From Lolium rigidum (Eukaryota; Streptophyta; Magnoliopsida; Poales; Poaceae), in contig NC_061514.1 of the NCBI RefSeq assembly GCF_022539505.1, positions 334,783,090 through 334,847,089 on the forward strand: a DNA stretch of 64,000 bases, read 5' to 3'. The translations under genes and the position numbers were made by a program. This document shows positions 22,187-34,229 of the stretch, in pieces (the first letter of the stretch is position 1; each line of letters starts with the position of its first letter). The notes beneath the pieces are model-generated. The model worked only from the letters and a program-made list of their open reading frames with translations, did not search any database and had not been told where the DNA came from.

Positions 22187-23784
22187 TGATGCGCGTATAA
22201 TTGACACGTCCGTTGGGAACCCCAAGAGGAAGGTGTGATGCGCACAGCGATAAGTTTTCCCTCGGTAAGAAACCAAGGTTTATCGAACCAGTAGGAGTCA
22301 AGAAGCACGTCGAAGGTTGATGGCGGCGGGATGTAGTGCGGCGCAACACCGAGGATTCCGGCGCCAACGTGGAACCTGCACAACACAACCAAAGTACTTT
22401 GCCCCAACGAAACAGTGAGGTTATCAATCTCACCGGCTTGTCGTAACAAAGGATTAGATGTATACTGTGGATGATGATTGTTTGCGAGAAAACGAGTAGA
22501 ACAAGTATTGCGATAGATTGTATTCAATGTAAAAGAATGGACCGGGGTCCACAGTTCACTAGAGGTGTCTCTCCCATAAGATAAATAGCATGTTGGGTGA
22601 ACAAATTACAGTCGGGCAATTGACAAATAGAGAGGGCATGACCATGCACATACATGATATGATGAGTATAGTGAGATTTAATTGGGCATTACGACAAAGT
22701 ACATAGACCGCTATCCGAGCATGCATCTATGCCTAAAAAGTCCACCTTCGGAGTTATCATCCGAACCCCTTCCAGTATTAAGTTGCAAACAACAGACAAT
22801 TGCATTAAGTATGGTGCGTAATGTAATCGATAACTACATCCTCGGACATAGCATCAATGTTTTATCCCTAGTGGCAACAGCACATCCACAACCTTAGAAC
22901 TTTCTGTCACCGTCCCAGATTTAATGGAGGTATGAACCCACTATCGAGCATAAATACTCCCTCTTGGAGTTAAGAGTAAAAACTTGGCCAGAGCCTCTAC
23001 TAATAACAGAGAGCATGCAAGATCATAATAAACACATAGGTAATAGATTGATAATCAACATAACATAGTATTCTCTATCCATCGGATCACGACAAACACA
23101 ACATATAGCATTACAGATAGATGATCTTGATCATGTTAGGCAGCTCACAAGATCCGACAATGAAGCACATAAGGAGAAGACGACCATCTAGCTACTGCTA
23201 TGGACCCATAGTCCAGGGGTGAACTACTCACACATCACTCCGGAGGCGACCATGGCGGTGAAGAGTCCTCCGGGAGATGATTTCCCCTCTCCGGCAGGGT
23301 GCCGGAGGCAATCTCCTGAATCCCCCGAGATGGGATTGGCGGCGGCGGTGTCTCTGGAAGGTTTTCCGTATCGTGGCTCTCGGTACTGGGGGTTTCGCGA
23401 CGAAGACTATATGTAGGCAGAAGGGCAGGTCAGGGGGCCACACGAGGGCCCCACACGCCAGGGCCGCGCGGCCAGGGTCCAGGCCGCGCCGCCCTGTTGT
23501 GGCGGCGCCTCGTGGCCCCACTTCGTTAGTCCTCCGGTCTTCTGGAAGCTTCGTGTAAAAATAGGCCCCTGGGCGTTGATTTCGTCCAATTCCGAGAATA
23601 TTTCCTTACTAGGATTTTTGAAACCAAAAACAGCAGAAAACAGCAACTGGCTCTTCGGCATCTCGTTAATAGGTTAGTGCCGGAAAATGCATAAATATGA
23701 CATAAAGTATGCATAAAACATGTAGATATCATCAATAATGTGGCATGGAACATAAGAAATTATCGATACGTCGGAGACGTATCA
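22187..23784 (-). repeat. Ath-2 5' LTR (1598 bp)
   Basis: In sense it starts TGATACGTCTCC (ending at 23784) and ends GCGCATCA (22187). It is related to the Ath-3 LTR but has only one copy of the 3' segment that is doubled there. An ORF runs through the last part of the LTR into the leader (22033-22527, minus), but nothing shows that it is used. Confidence 0.9.
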
Positions 23785-25260
23785 GGGGCCCGCGCCGCCC
23801 TATGGTGTGGGCCCCTCGCGCCGCCCCCTGACCTACCCTTCCGCCTACTTAAAGCCTTCATCGCGAATACCCCTGTACCGAGAGCCACGATACGGAAAAC
23901 CTTCCAGAGACGTCGCCGCCGCCAATCCCATCTCGGGGGATTCAGGAGATCGCCTCCGGCACCCTGCCGGAGAGGGGAATCATCACCGGAGGGGCTCTAC
24001 ATCATCATGCCCGCCTCCGGATTGATGCGTGAGTAGTTCATCCTTGGACTATGGGTCCATAGCAGTAGCTAGATGGTTGTCTTCTCCGCTTGTGCTATCA
24101 TTGTTTAGATCTTGTGAGCTGCCTAACATGATCAAGATCATCTATTTGTAATGCTACATGTTGTGTTTGATGGGATCCGATGAATCTAGAATACTATGTC
24201 AAGTTGATTATCAATCTATCATATATGTGTTGTTTATGTTCTTGCATGCTCTCCGTTGCTAGTAGAGGCTCTGGCCAAGTTGATACTTGTAACTCCAAGA
24301 GGGAGTATTTATGCTCGATAGTGGGTTCATGCCTCCATTGAATCTGGGATCGTGATAGAAGGTTCTAAGGTTGTGGATGTGCTCTTGCTACTAGGGATAA
24401 AACATCAATGCTTTGTCTAAGGATATTTGTGTTGATTACATTACGCACCATACTTAATGCAATTATCTGTTGTTTACAACTTAATACTGGAGGGGGTGCG
24501 GATGCTAACCCGAAGGTGGATTATTTAGGCATAGATGCATGCTTGGATAGCGGTCTATGTACTTTGTCGTAATGCCCTGATTAAATCTCATAGTAATCAT
24601 CATTGATATGTATTGAATCTTGATTTGTCAATTGCCCATCTGTAATTTGTTCACCCAGCATGTTAGTTATCTTATTGGAGAGACACCACTAGTGAACTGT
24701 GGACCCCGGTCCATTCTTTTACATCTGAATACATTCTACTTCAATTATTGTTTCTTTACTGTTCTTTGCAAACAAACAGCATCTTCCACTCGATACGCTT
24801 AATCCTTTGTTTTCAGCAAGCCGGTGAGATTGACAACCTCACTGTTACGTTGGGGCAAAGTATCTTGATTGTGTTGTGCAGGTTCCGCGTTGGCGCCGGT
24901 TTCACTGGTGTTGCGCCGCACTACACTCCTCCACCAACAACCTTCACGTGCTTCTTGGCTCCTACTGGTTCGATAACCTTGGTTTCTTTCTGAGGAAAAC
25001 TTGCTGTTGTGCGCATCACACCTTCCTCTTGGGGTTCCCAACGGACGTGTACATCTACGTGCATCATTGTGTAGGTTCCACGTTGGCGCCGGTTTCACTG
25101 GTGTTGCGCCGCACTACACTCCTCCACCAACAACCTTCACGTGCTTCTTGGCTCCTACTGGTTCGATAACCTTGGTTTTTTTCTGAGGGAAAACTTGCTG
25201 ATGTGCGCATCACACCTACCTCTTGGGGTTCCCAATGGACGTGTACATCTACGCGCATCA
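23785..25260 (+). repeat. Ath-3 5' LTR, first 307 bp separated by the Ath-2 insertion
   Basis: Matches 29207-30682 of the 3' LTR and ends ACGCGCATCA, followed by primer-site sequence. The missing start should lie beyond the left end of Ath-2. The LTR pair differs at several CTG sites, for example CTCTGG against CTCGG and CCTG against CTCG. Confidence 0.9.
24880..25260 (+). repeat. Tandem duplication (about 193 bp x 2) at the end of the Ath-3 5' LTR
   Basis: AGGTTCC...GCGCATCA-type units start at 24880 and 25073. The same doubling is at 30301 and 30495 in the 3' LTR, so it was already present in the transposing copy. Ath-2 has a single unit. Confidence 0.88.
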
Positions 25261-25271
25261 AGCTCTTTTTC

Positions 25272-25362
25272 TGGCGCCATTGCCGGGGAACTGAAGAAAA
25301 GTTACACCACAGAGAATTGCCTCCCACGGCAACAGCTCTTTTTCTGGCGTCGTTGCCGGGGA
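25272..25362 (+). other. Duplicated primer-site region of Ath-3
   Basis: TGGCGCCATTGCCGGGGA lies at 25272-25289 and TGGCGTCGTTGCCGGGGA at 25345-25362. Each is preceded by AGCTCTTTTTC, so a 73-bp unit is tandemly repeated. Each copy has one mismatch to the motif in the sister elements. Confidence 0.85.
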
Positions 25363-25585
25363 GATCAAGACACGCTGCAAGGGGAGTCTCCACATCCAAT
25401 CTCTTTACTTTGTTTCTGTCTTGCTTTACTTTATTTTATTTACTGTCTTGTTTGCTTCATATTAAAAACACAAAAAAATTAGTTACTTTACTTTCTGTCT
25501 TATTTACTAGTTCTATATCAAAACACAAAAAAATTAGTTACTTGTATTAATTCTACTTGCTTAGATTACTTTTATTGCCACTAAA

Positions 25586-26314
25586 ATGAGTAATCCTGAA
25601 GTTGAAGTTCGTTCTTTTAAGCAACAAGGCGGAGAAAGTTTTAAAGATGCTTGGTACAGAATTAGTAATGCTCATCATAGGTGCATTAAGAAACACTCCA
25701 CTATTATCCTTCTTAGGAATTTTTATGTTGGCCTATCTAGCTGGAATAGGTATGTTCTTGATACTCTTTCGGGAGGTAATTTCCTAGGTACTCCTGCTTT
25801 AGAAGCTAGCTGCATCATTGAGAGTCTAGTTGTAATACCACCCGTTAATGAAGCTAAAATTGAAATCTCTCTTGAGGATGTCATGAAAAAGTTGGAAGCC
25901 ATAGAGAAAAAATTTCCAAGTATTGAAACTAAATTGGGAATGCTACTTGATAATACTGATAAATTTGATAAATCCCTAGGAAGAATTGATGAAAGAATTG
26001 GTGTCCTAGAAACTTGTGTTGTCCATGATAATCAAACTAATAGGATTAGTGAACTTGAAAAAGCTATGGGAACCTTGGGTTCAACTTTTTCTTCTCTTAA
26101 GTTTAAGGAGAAAGCTTATGTGGGTAAAGAGCAAAAATTCATGTATGCCTCTAAGGTGCCTAAACCAAAGAATTATTATAGGCCTAAAATTGATAAAACC
26201 CCCAGCACCACCATAGAAAAGTTAGATAATGGAGCATCTAAGGTACCCTCTGCAATAAGTTGTGCTTGTAAGAAAAAATATGATGTTGATGCTTCTTCTC
26301 TTGATGTTATTTGA
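25586..26314 (+). CDS. Ath-3 gag-like protein (C-terminal part of the gag domain plus coiled coil)
   Basis: An intact 242-codon ORF from ATG 25586 to TGA 26314. The first about 90 residues (GGESFKDAWYRISNAHH, then YVGLSSWNRYVLDTLSGG) resemble the second half of the plant retrotransposon gag family. Residues of about 95-170 are Lys/Glu/Leu-rich with heptad-like spacing (coiled coil likely), and a Lys-rich tail follows. There is no CCHC zinc knuckle and no protease. It is shorter than an Athila gag and lacks the N-terminal half seen in Ath-2, so it is either a reduced gag or a remnant. An uninterrupted frame suggests recent activity or selection. It would act in particle assembly, if at all. 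Confidence 0.75.
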   Translation: MSNPEVEVRSFKQQGGESFKDAWYRISNAHHRCIKKHSTIILLRNFYVGLSSWNRYVLDTLSGGNFLGTPALEASCIIESLVVIPPVNEAKIEISLEDVMKKLEAIEKKFPSIETKLGMLLDNTDKFDKSLGRIDERIGVLETCVVHDNQTNRISELEKAMGTLGSTFSSLKFKEKAYVGKEQKFMYASKVPKPKNYYRPKIDKTPSTTIEKLDNGASKVPSAISCACKKKYDVDASSLDVI

Positions 26315-28899
26315 TTTGCACTTTCTGCGCCTAGCTGAAAGGCGTTAAAGAAAAGCACTTCTTGGGAGATAACCCATGTTTCATCTTATTTACTGTATTG
26401 TTGAGTCTTGAAAGTTGTTTACTACTGTAGCAATCTCTTCTTATCATGTTTTTGTGCCAAGTAAAGTCTCTATGGTAAAGTTGATGCTAGATTCTGATTG
26501 CTGCACAGAAACAGCATTGCTGTCTGTCACGAATTCGTGCAGAACTCTCTGTAGAAGAGTCAGAAAAATCTGAAAATTTACGTGCGTGATCCTCATATAT
26601 GTACGCAACTTTCATTAGTTTTGGGTTTTTCCGTTTGAGCAAGTTAAGTGCCCCTGCAAAATTCGTCTTTACGGACTGTTCTGTTTTTGACAGATTCTGC
26701 CTTTTATTTCGCATTGCCGCTTTTGCTATGTTGAATGAGTTTCTTTGTTCCATTAACTTTCAGAAGCTTTGTGCAATGTCCAGAAGTGTTAAGAATGATT
26801 GTGTCACCTCTGAATATGTGAATTTTTGATTATGCATTAACCCTCTAATGAGTTTGCTTGAAGTTTGGTGTGGAGGAAGTTTTCAAGGGTCAAGAGAAGA
26901 GGATGATATACTATGATCAAGAAGAGTGAAAGGTCTAAGCTTGGGGATGCCCCGGTGGTTCATCCCTGCATATTTTAAGAAGACTCAAGCATCTAAGCTT
27001 GGGGATGCCCAAGGCATCCCCTTCTTCATCGACAACTTATCAGGTCACTTCTAGTGAAACTATATTTTTATTCCATCACATCTTATGTTCTTTACTTGGA
27101 GCGTCGGTTTGCTTTTATTTTTGTTTTGGTTTGAATAAAGTTGGATCCCATCATCCTTATATTGGAGATATTACGCTCCGCGTTTTCATATGGAACGCTT
27201 GTGTTCTTAATTGTGCTTTAATGTTCATGGCGAAGGCTGAAATTGCTTCGTTAATTTGCTATTTGGTTGGAATCAGAAAATGCTGCATATGGTTTGGAAT
27301 AACTTGGCAATTGTTTGAGCTCTCATAGATCATGTTTAAGCTCTTGCATCATGTAGTTTAATCTATTAATGGAGAACTACCGTAGAGCTTGTTTAATTTG
27401 GTTTGCATGATTGGTCTCTCTAAGTCTAGATATTTTCTGGTAAAGTGTTTGAACAACAAGGAAGACAGTGTAGAGTTTTATAATGCTTGCAATATATTCT
27501 TGTGTAAGTTTTGCTGTACCTGTTCATACTTGTGTTTGCTTCGAACAACCTTGCTAGCCCAAACCTTGTACTGAGAGGAAATGCTTCTCGTGCATCCAAA
27601 CATCTTGAGCCAAAACCCATGCCATTTGTGTCCACCATATCTACCTACTATGTGGTATTTTTCTGCCATTCCAAAGTAAATTACTTGAGTGCTACCTTTA
27701 AAATTTCATTCCTTTATCTTTGCAATATATAGCTCATGGGACAAATAGCTTAAAAACTATTGTGGTGATGAATATGTAGTTATGTGTCTTAGTTCTTATA
27801 AGTTGCTTGTTGAGCGGTAACCATGTTTCTGGGGACGCCATCAACTTTTTACCTTTGTTGGATATCATGTGAGATGCTATGCATGTTCTTCTTGTCTGAA
27901 GTAAGTGCGATTTCATGATCAAATGGTTTGAGTATGCATATGTTAGAGAAGAACATTGGGCCGCTAACTAAAGCCATTTATCATGGTGGAAGTTTCAGTT
28001 TGGACATACAACCTCAATCTCTTATGAGAATATTATTTGTTGTTGAATGCTTAAGCATTAAAAGAGGAGTCCATTATCTGTTGTCTATGTTGTCCCGGTA
28101 TGGATGTCTAAGTTGAGAATAATCAAAAGCGAGAAATCCAATGCGTGCTTTCTCCTTAGACCTTTGTACAGGCGGCATAGAGGTACCCCTTTGTGACACT
28201 TGGTTGAAACATATGTCATGTGATGATAATCCGTGTTATCCGAGCTGATTAGGACAAGGTGCGAGCACTATTAGTACTCTATGCATGAGACTTGCAACTT
28301 GTAGGAAGTATTATGCATAGCACATATGAATTATTACTACCGTTGACAAAATTGTTTCTATGTTTTCAAAACAAAAGCTCTAGCACAAAAATAGTAATCC
28401 ATGCTTCCCTCTGCGAATGGCCATTCTTTTACTTTATGTTGAGTCAGTTTACCCACATCTTTCTATCTTAGAAGCAAACACTTGTGTTAACTGTGTGCAT
28501 TGATTCTTACATGTTTACTTATTGCACTTGTTATATTACTCTATGTTGACAAATATCCATGAGATATACATGTTACAAGTTGAAAGCAATTGCTGAAACT
28601 TAATCATCCTTTGTGTTGCTTCAATGCATTCTACTTTGAATTTATTGCTTATGAGTTAGCTCTTATGCAAGTCTTGTTGATACTTGTCTTGAAAGTACTA
28701 TTCATGAAAAGTTTTGTTATATGATTCATTTGCTTAGTCATTATCTTTGTTAGCAATCTTTTGCTTCAGATCACTCCATTCATCTCATATGCTTTACAAT
28801 AATGTTGATCAAGGTTATGTTGGTAGCATGTCACTTCAGAAATTATTTGTGTTATCGTTTACCTACTCGAGGGCGAGTAGAAACTAAGCTTGGGGATGC
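26315..28899 (+). other. Ath-3 interior, 3' part, non-coding
   Basis: Follows the gag-like ORF and is collinear with the 3' interior of Ath-1 and Ath-4: a CTTCTTGGGAGATAACCCATG-like stretch near 26360, AAGCTTGGGGATGCC repeats near 26938 and 26995, the hairpin at 27001-27021, and the purine tract AAGCTTGGGGATGC at 28886-28899. ORFs here are short and not shared in frame with the sister elements. Confidence 0.8.
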
Positions 28900-30682
28900 T
28901 GATACGTCTCAAACGTATCTATAATTTCTTATATTCCATGCTACTTTTTGACAATACTTGAATGTTTTATACATACTTTACATCATTATTATACATTTTC
29001 CGGCACTAACCTATTAACAAGATGCCGAAGCGCTAGTTGCTGTTTTCTGCTGTTTTTGGTTTCAGAAATCCTAGTAAGGAAATATTCTCGGAATTGGACG
29101 AAATCAACGCCCAGGGTCCTATTTTTCCACGAAGCTTCCGGAAGACCGAAGGGATAACGAAGTGGGGCGACGAGGCGCCGCCACCATAGGGTCGTGCGGC
29201 CAGAGGGGGGCCCGCGCCGCCCTATGGTGTGGGCCCCTCGCGCCGCCCCCTGACCTACCCTTCCGCCTACTTAAAGCCTTCGTCGCGAATACCCCTGTAC
29301 CGAGAGCCAAGATACGGAAAACCTTCCAGAGACGCCGCCGCCGCCAATCCCATCTCGGGGGATTCAGGAGATCGCCTCCGGCACCTCGCCGGAGAGGGGA
29401 ATCATCACCGGAGGGGCTCTACATCATCATGCCCGCCTCCGGATTGATGCGTGAGTAGTTCATCCTTGGACTATGGGTCCATAGCAGTAGCTAGATGGTT
29501 GTCTTCTCCGCTTGTGCTATCATTGTTTAGATCTTGTGAGCTGCCTAACATGATCAAGATCATCTATTTGTAATGCTACATGTTGTGTTTGATGGGATCC
29601 GATGAATCTAGAATACTATGTCAAGTTGATTATCAATCTATCATATATGTGTTGTTTATGTTCTTGCATGCTCTCCGTTGCTAGTAGAGGCTCGGCCAAG
29701 TTGATACTTGTAACTCCAAGAGGGAGTATTTATGCTCGATAGTGGGTTCATGCCTCCATTGAATGCGGGATCGTGATAGAAGGTTCTAAGGTTGTGGATG
29801 TGCTCTTGCTACTAGGGATAAAACATCAATGCTTTGTCTAAGGATATTTGTGTTGATTACATTACGCACCATACTTAATGCAATTATCTGTTGTTTACAA
29901 CTTAATACTCGGAGGGGTGCGGATGCTAACCCGAAGGTGGATTATTTAGGCATAGATGCATGCTTGGATAGCGGTCTATGTACTTTGTCGTAATGCCCTG
30001 ATTAAATCTCATAGTAATCATCGTTGATATGTATTGAATCTTGATTTGTCAATTGCCCATCTGTAATTTGTTCACCCAGCATGTTAGTTAACTTATTGGA
30101 GAGACACCACTAGTGAACTGTGGACCCCGGTCCATTCTTTTACATCTGAATACATTCTACTGCAATTATTGTTTCTTTACTGTTCTTTGCAAACAAACAC
30201 CATCTTCCACTCGATACGCTTAATCCTTTGTTTTCAGCAAGCCGGTGAGATTGACAACCTCACCGTTACGTTGGGGCAAAGTATCTTGATTGTGTTGTGC
30301 AGGTTCCGCGTTGGCGCCGGTTTCACTGGTGTTGCACCGCACTACACTCCTCCACCAACAACCTTCACGTGCTTCTTGGCTCCTACTGGTTCGATAACCT
30401 TGGTTTCTTTCTGAGGGAAAACTTGCTGCTGTGCGCATCACACCTTCCTCTTGGGGTTCCCAACGGACGTGTACATCTACGCGCATCATTGTGCAGGTTC
30501 CACGTTGGCGCCGGTTTCACTGGTGTTGCACCGCACTACATTCCTCCACCAACAACCTTCACGTGCTTCTTGGCTCCTACTGGTTCGATAACCTTGGTTT
30601 CTTTCTGAGGGAAAACTTGCTGCTGTGCGCATCACACCTTCCTCTTGGGGTTCCCAACGGACGTGTACATCTACGCGCATCA
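28900..30682 (+). repeat. Ath-3 3' LTR, complete (1783 bp)
   Basis: Starts TGATACGTCTC after the purine tract and ends GCGCATCA. It contains a CTACTTAAAG TATA-like site near 29265 and the doubled 194-bp segment at 30301-30682. Confidence 0.92.
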
Positions 30683-31121
30683 CGGCGGCTCTGGAAGGTT
30701 TCTCGTATCGTGGCTTTTCCGTCTCGAAGATTTAGGTCAAGACGACTTATATAGGCAAAGAAACGGAGTCGGAAGGGTTCCGGGGAGCCCACACACCAGG
30801 GGGGCGCCCCCCCCCCTCTGGCCGCGCCGCCACCATGTGTGGTGGCCCTGGGCCTCTCCTCTGGTCCCTCTTAGGTGTTCTGGAGGCTTCGTGGAAATAT
30901 AAGATCATGGGCCTTGATTTCGTCCAATTCCGAGAATATTTCCTTACTAGGATTTCTGAAACCAAAAACAGCAGAAAACAGGAACTGGCACTTCGGCATC
31001 TCGTCAATAGGTTAGTTCCGGAAAATGCATCAAAACGATATAAAGTGTGAACAAAACATGTAAGTATTGTCATAAAACAAGCATGGAACATAGAAATTAT
31101 GGATACGTTTGAGACGTATCA
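30683..31121 (-). repeat. Ath-4 3' LTR, fragment cut by Ath-3
   Basis: Matches the Ath-4 5' LTR from about 60619 to 61052. It ends (sense start) in the complement of TGATACGTC and is followed by the complement of the purine tract. A C-run of about 11 near 30808-30818 is shorter in the other copy. The rest of this LTR should lie left of the window. Confidence 0.88.
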
Positions 31122-31230
31122 AGCATCCCCAAGCTTAGTTCCTACTCGCCCTCGAGTAGGTAAACGATAACAACAAATAATTTCTGAAGTGACATGCTAC
31201 CAACATAACCTTGATCAACATTATTGTAAA
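31122..31230 (-). other. Ath-4 interior end with polypurine tract
   Basis: The complement of AAGCTTGGGGATGC sits beside the LTR. The region ends in TATTGTAAA (31222-31230), the left TSD copy of MULE-1. Confidence 0.82.
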
Positions 31231-31329
31231 GGGATTTCTAGTTTCGTGCCCCTGGTTCGTTAGTTGTACTCAGTTTTCCCCAGCCTCTTAACTTTTCCTC
31301 AGTTTTCCCCTCCCTCTAGTTTGAAACCC
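31231..31329 (+). repeat. MULE-1 left terminal inverted repeat
   Basis: Pairs with 54497-54594 with few mismatches. It is rich in CTCAGTTTTCC motifs. Confidence 0.92.
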
Positions 31330-31544
31330 CTTTCAGAGGCTCGGACGGGAGGGTTGCCGTCTGTTCAGAGGCCTTCCGTTACCGGTGACGACTAGGGAGC
31401 CGCGGTGGTTTTGACTTGACCATTGCTTTCGAAATGTGTTGACTATTGACTGGAAGAGCTGACCCAAAGCTTTCCCCTCCGTCCGAGACTGGAGGAGCTC
31501 ACACACCGCCCCTCCGCCGCCACGCCATCCTGCCCATCTACCTT
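31330..31544 (+). other. MULE-1 region between TIR and first ATG
   Basis: A G+C-rich stretch of about 215 bp, expected to hold the transposase promoter and 5' UTR. I see no clear TATA box. Confidence 0.5.
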
Positions 31545-31661
31545 ATGGCGTCGTCCGCCGCCGAGCCGGCCCCGCCCCCACCACCACCCCCGGGCTCCGC
31601 CTCCACCAGATCTGGATCTACCCCTGTCCTCTTTGTAATTCCGTCTGGTGTGCAGACTATT
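31545..31661 (+). pseudogene. mudrA-type transposase exon 1, 5' piece
   Basis: ATG 31545 opens 39 codons: Ala/Ser-rich, a run of prolines, then Ser/Thr. LARD-2 interrupts it exactly after the CTATT target site, and the frame resumes at 47574. The exon then ends at 47632 with the 5' splice site GG|GTAAGC. Proline-rich N-termini are common in plant MULE transposases. The gene is inactivated here by the insertion. Confidence 0.6.
31657..31661. repeat. LARD-2 target-site duplication, left copy (CTATT)
   Basis: CTATT precedes TGTAATATCCC and recurs after ATCACA at 47569-47573. Confidence 0.92.
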
Positions 31662-34220
31662 TGTAATATCCCAGGTTTAGAGGCAACAAAATGAGAGAAC
31701 ACCAAAGTGTGCATTGCATTCATGCATAGAAAATCCGGGGGATTTTCGCGCTTTCAAATAAAACTTACCACAGTAACTGAAGTTTCACTTGACTTGCTGG
31801 AATTGAAGTAGATCATCAAGTCAAGCGCTATAAATTTCACTGTGATCTTTGCTAAACCCTTATTTTGGGTAGACATAATTTGATCCATAGGTTGGATCAA
31901 AAAGGAACTAGAACTATTACACAACACTTAAAAGTTAGCAACTACCTTTGTGTGTAATTTAATTCACTTATAAATAAGGTAAACCACAGGGTCTAAAGTG
32001 CATAAAAGTCATACATTCTTATTTAAATCATAACTTATTAAATACATGGAATATCATAAAACTAAATCCATTTACATTACAAATTATAGTTCAAACTATT
32101 TGAATAAAACTAATCATGAGTATTTTGAAACTCATATGATCATGCCTTGGTGAAATCAAACCCAACTATCCAAAATTGAGGAAAAACCTTCAACCTTAAC
32201 CTTTTGACCAATATTAATTATAATGTAAATACAATCAAAGATGGTATGATGACTCATCCACAATAATAAAACCATCCACAAGATATTTAGTAGCAAATGC
32301 CACTTGGCTATCCAAAAATAAATCATATGAGAGGATAATGATCTTGCCACATAGGATGAAAATATCTACATGACTTGCATCCCAAGCTTTGCCACCTCAT
32401 GCTCAAAGGATTGCTATGGATGAGGGCATGACACCAAGCACCTTAATCATCAAACCAACACAAGAGTCACCACCTATGTGTCATGATACTAGAGCTTGCC
32501 CAAGCCTATAAATAGAGCCACATCCCTTCATCCATTTGCTCATCAAGTACCATGATACATGGGAACAAACACATAGAGCCACTCCATGTGAATTAGCTAG
32601 GATCAAGATGAAGAAGCTAGGAGGTGGAGGCATACCACAAGATGCAGGTTTATCAGATTTCCTGAAGAACAAGCTACGGAAGAGACCAAGGTAGAATTCC
32701 TAGGCAAACCATCTATTTAGAGGATCATATCATCATCTCTTGAGTAGGATCTTAGAATACTCCAAGATATTGAGAAGTGAGAGAAGTTATAATACTAACC
32801 ATAATCATCACAACTTGGTATTAATTATAAACCCTAAGAGTCTAGGATGAGTGTGATGAGAGGAATATTAAAGAGGGATTAGTGAGGAATGAATGGATCT
32901 TGTCTAATGCATGATTATACCTTGTAGATTTAGATTATAAGTTAAACCATATGATTAATAGATATCATCTACCACATAAAATAATAAGTATATCACTAGT
33001 AGTTAACCCCAGACCAAGCCTCATGCCTTGTATGGAGGAGTAACCCTAGCCAATTTAGCATAACCTAGCTTATGCTCATATTCTAATCCTAGTCAATTAA
33101 ACATAACCTAACTATTGCTCACACCCTAAACCTAGTGGTGTATCACATTGGTGATCACTACTAAAACCCTAGACCACATTTAAATACCAACCCAAGTATC
33201 CCTTTGGATTATAATTATAACCCTGCTATGCTTCATGCCTATTTAATACTTCAATTAGTGAAGTATTCCCAAAACCATAAACCTTGTCATATGGAACCAA
33301 TCTACATAAAATGATATGCCATAACTTATGTATCATGGATCACCAGTATAATCCAAGTTAGAAGTTGCTAAGAAAGATTAGTAATTATAGAGTTATTCAA
33401 TCATCTTCTTAAACCCTAAGAACCCACATGAAATCATAAACTCATTTTATTCACAACACCATTTAATTGAAACTTCAACCATAATTAAAATAGATATGAA
33501 TAATCAATATTGTTAAGCACACTAGTTTAACCTAATAATATTTTTACCATTCACATGTTCTAAATTTCAAACCATTTAAATGGATTTGGTTCCTAAATTA
33601 AAAAGGGAATTGAAATAAATAACTAAACCATTTATACTTTACTCAAGCCTCACAAGATATCAATTAAATCCTAACTAAATATTTGTTTAAACAACAAGAC
33701 TATGCAGTAGGCATTATCATCAAGTTATATTGACAATCAAATATTTTAGAACCTGCAAAATAGAACAAATTCAAATTTGAATTCAACTAGCAATTCAAAT
33801 CAGAAAATAAAACAGAAAATAAAACAGAAAATAAATAGAAAAGAGAAGAGAGAGAGGACTTACCTTACCTGGACCGCAGCAGCCCGAAGCCAACCCAGCA
33901 GCAGCCCATGCCAAGGCCCATGAGCAGTCCAGCCCATGTCCAAATACCGTTTCGCTTGCTTTAAGAATCGTGCGTGGAGAAATGACTTCGCCGTCGTCGT
34001 CTCCGAGCTCGACAGCGCGCGGCGGAGCCAGTAGGCCACGACCTCCTCGTCGATAAGCACGCCCCGGACGTTGCCAGACCTCTCAGAACCGCGCCCAACT
34101 CGAATCGCGTCCGAGCTTATCCGCGGACGAGAACATCCTTGCCAGCTAGAAGCTTCCAGAGACCGCCACCTCTCCGACCATGGCCGTCACCGTGTTGAGG
34201 CCACAGGGCTTCCCTCGGCC

Positions 34221-34229
34221 TATAAATAG
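34221..34229 (+). promoter_or_regulatory. Putative TATA box, LARD-2 5' LTR (TATAAATAG)
   Basis: A consensus plant TATA box before a pyrimidine-rich leader. The same site is at 43645-43653. LARD-1 has its counterpart at 14717-14725. Confidence 0.65.

Larger units (their letters stand above)
21425..23784 (-). mobile_element. Ath-2: Athila-like element, only 5' LTR, leader and gag start visible
   Basis: Complete 5' LTR, tRNA-Asp primer site and gag run right to left. The left end is interrupted by Ath-1, so the remainder lies left of the window. The right edge (23784) abuts Ath-3 LTR sequence missing its first 307 bp, so Ath-2 inserted inside the 5' LTR of Ath-3. Confidence 0.85.
23785..30682 (+). 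mobile_element. Ath-3: non-autonomous Athila-like element with a gag-like ORF
   Basis: Two LTRs (full length 1783 bp) flank a 3639-bp interior with a primer-site region, a 242-codon gag-like ORF, a long non-coding 3' region and a purine tract. No pol ORF is present. It lies within the 3' LTR of Ath-4: at 30683 the sequence continues with CGGCGGCTCTGG, matching the Ath-4 5' LTR at about 60619. The left flank is outside the window, so the TSD cannot be checked. Confidence 0.88.
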
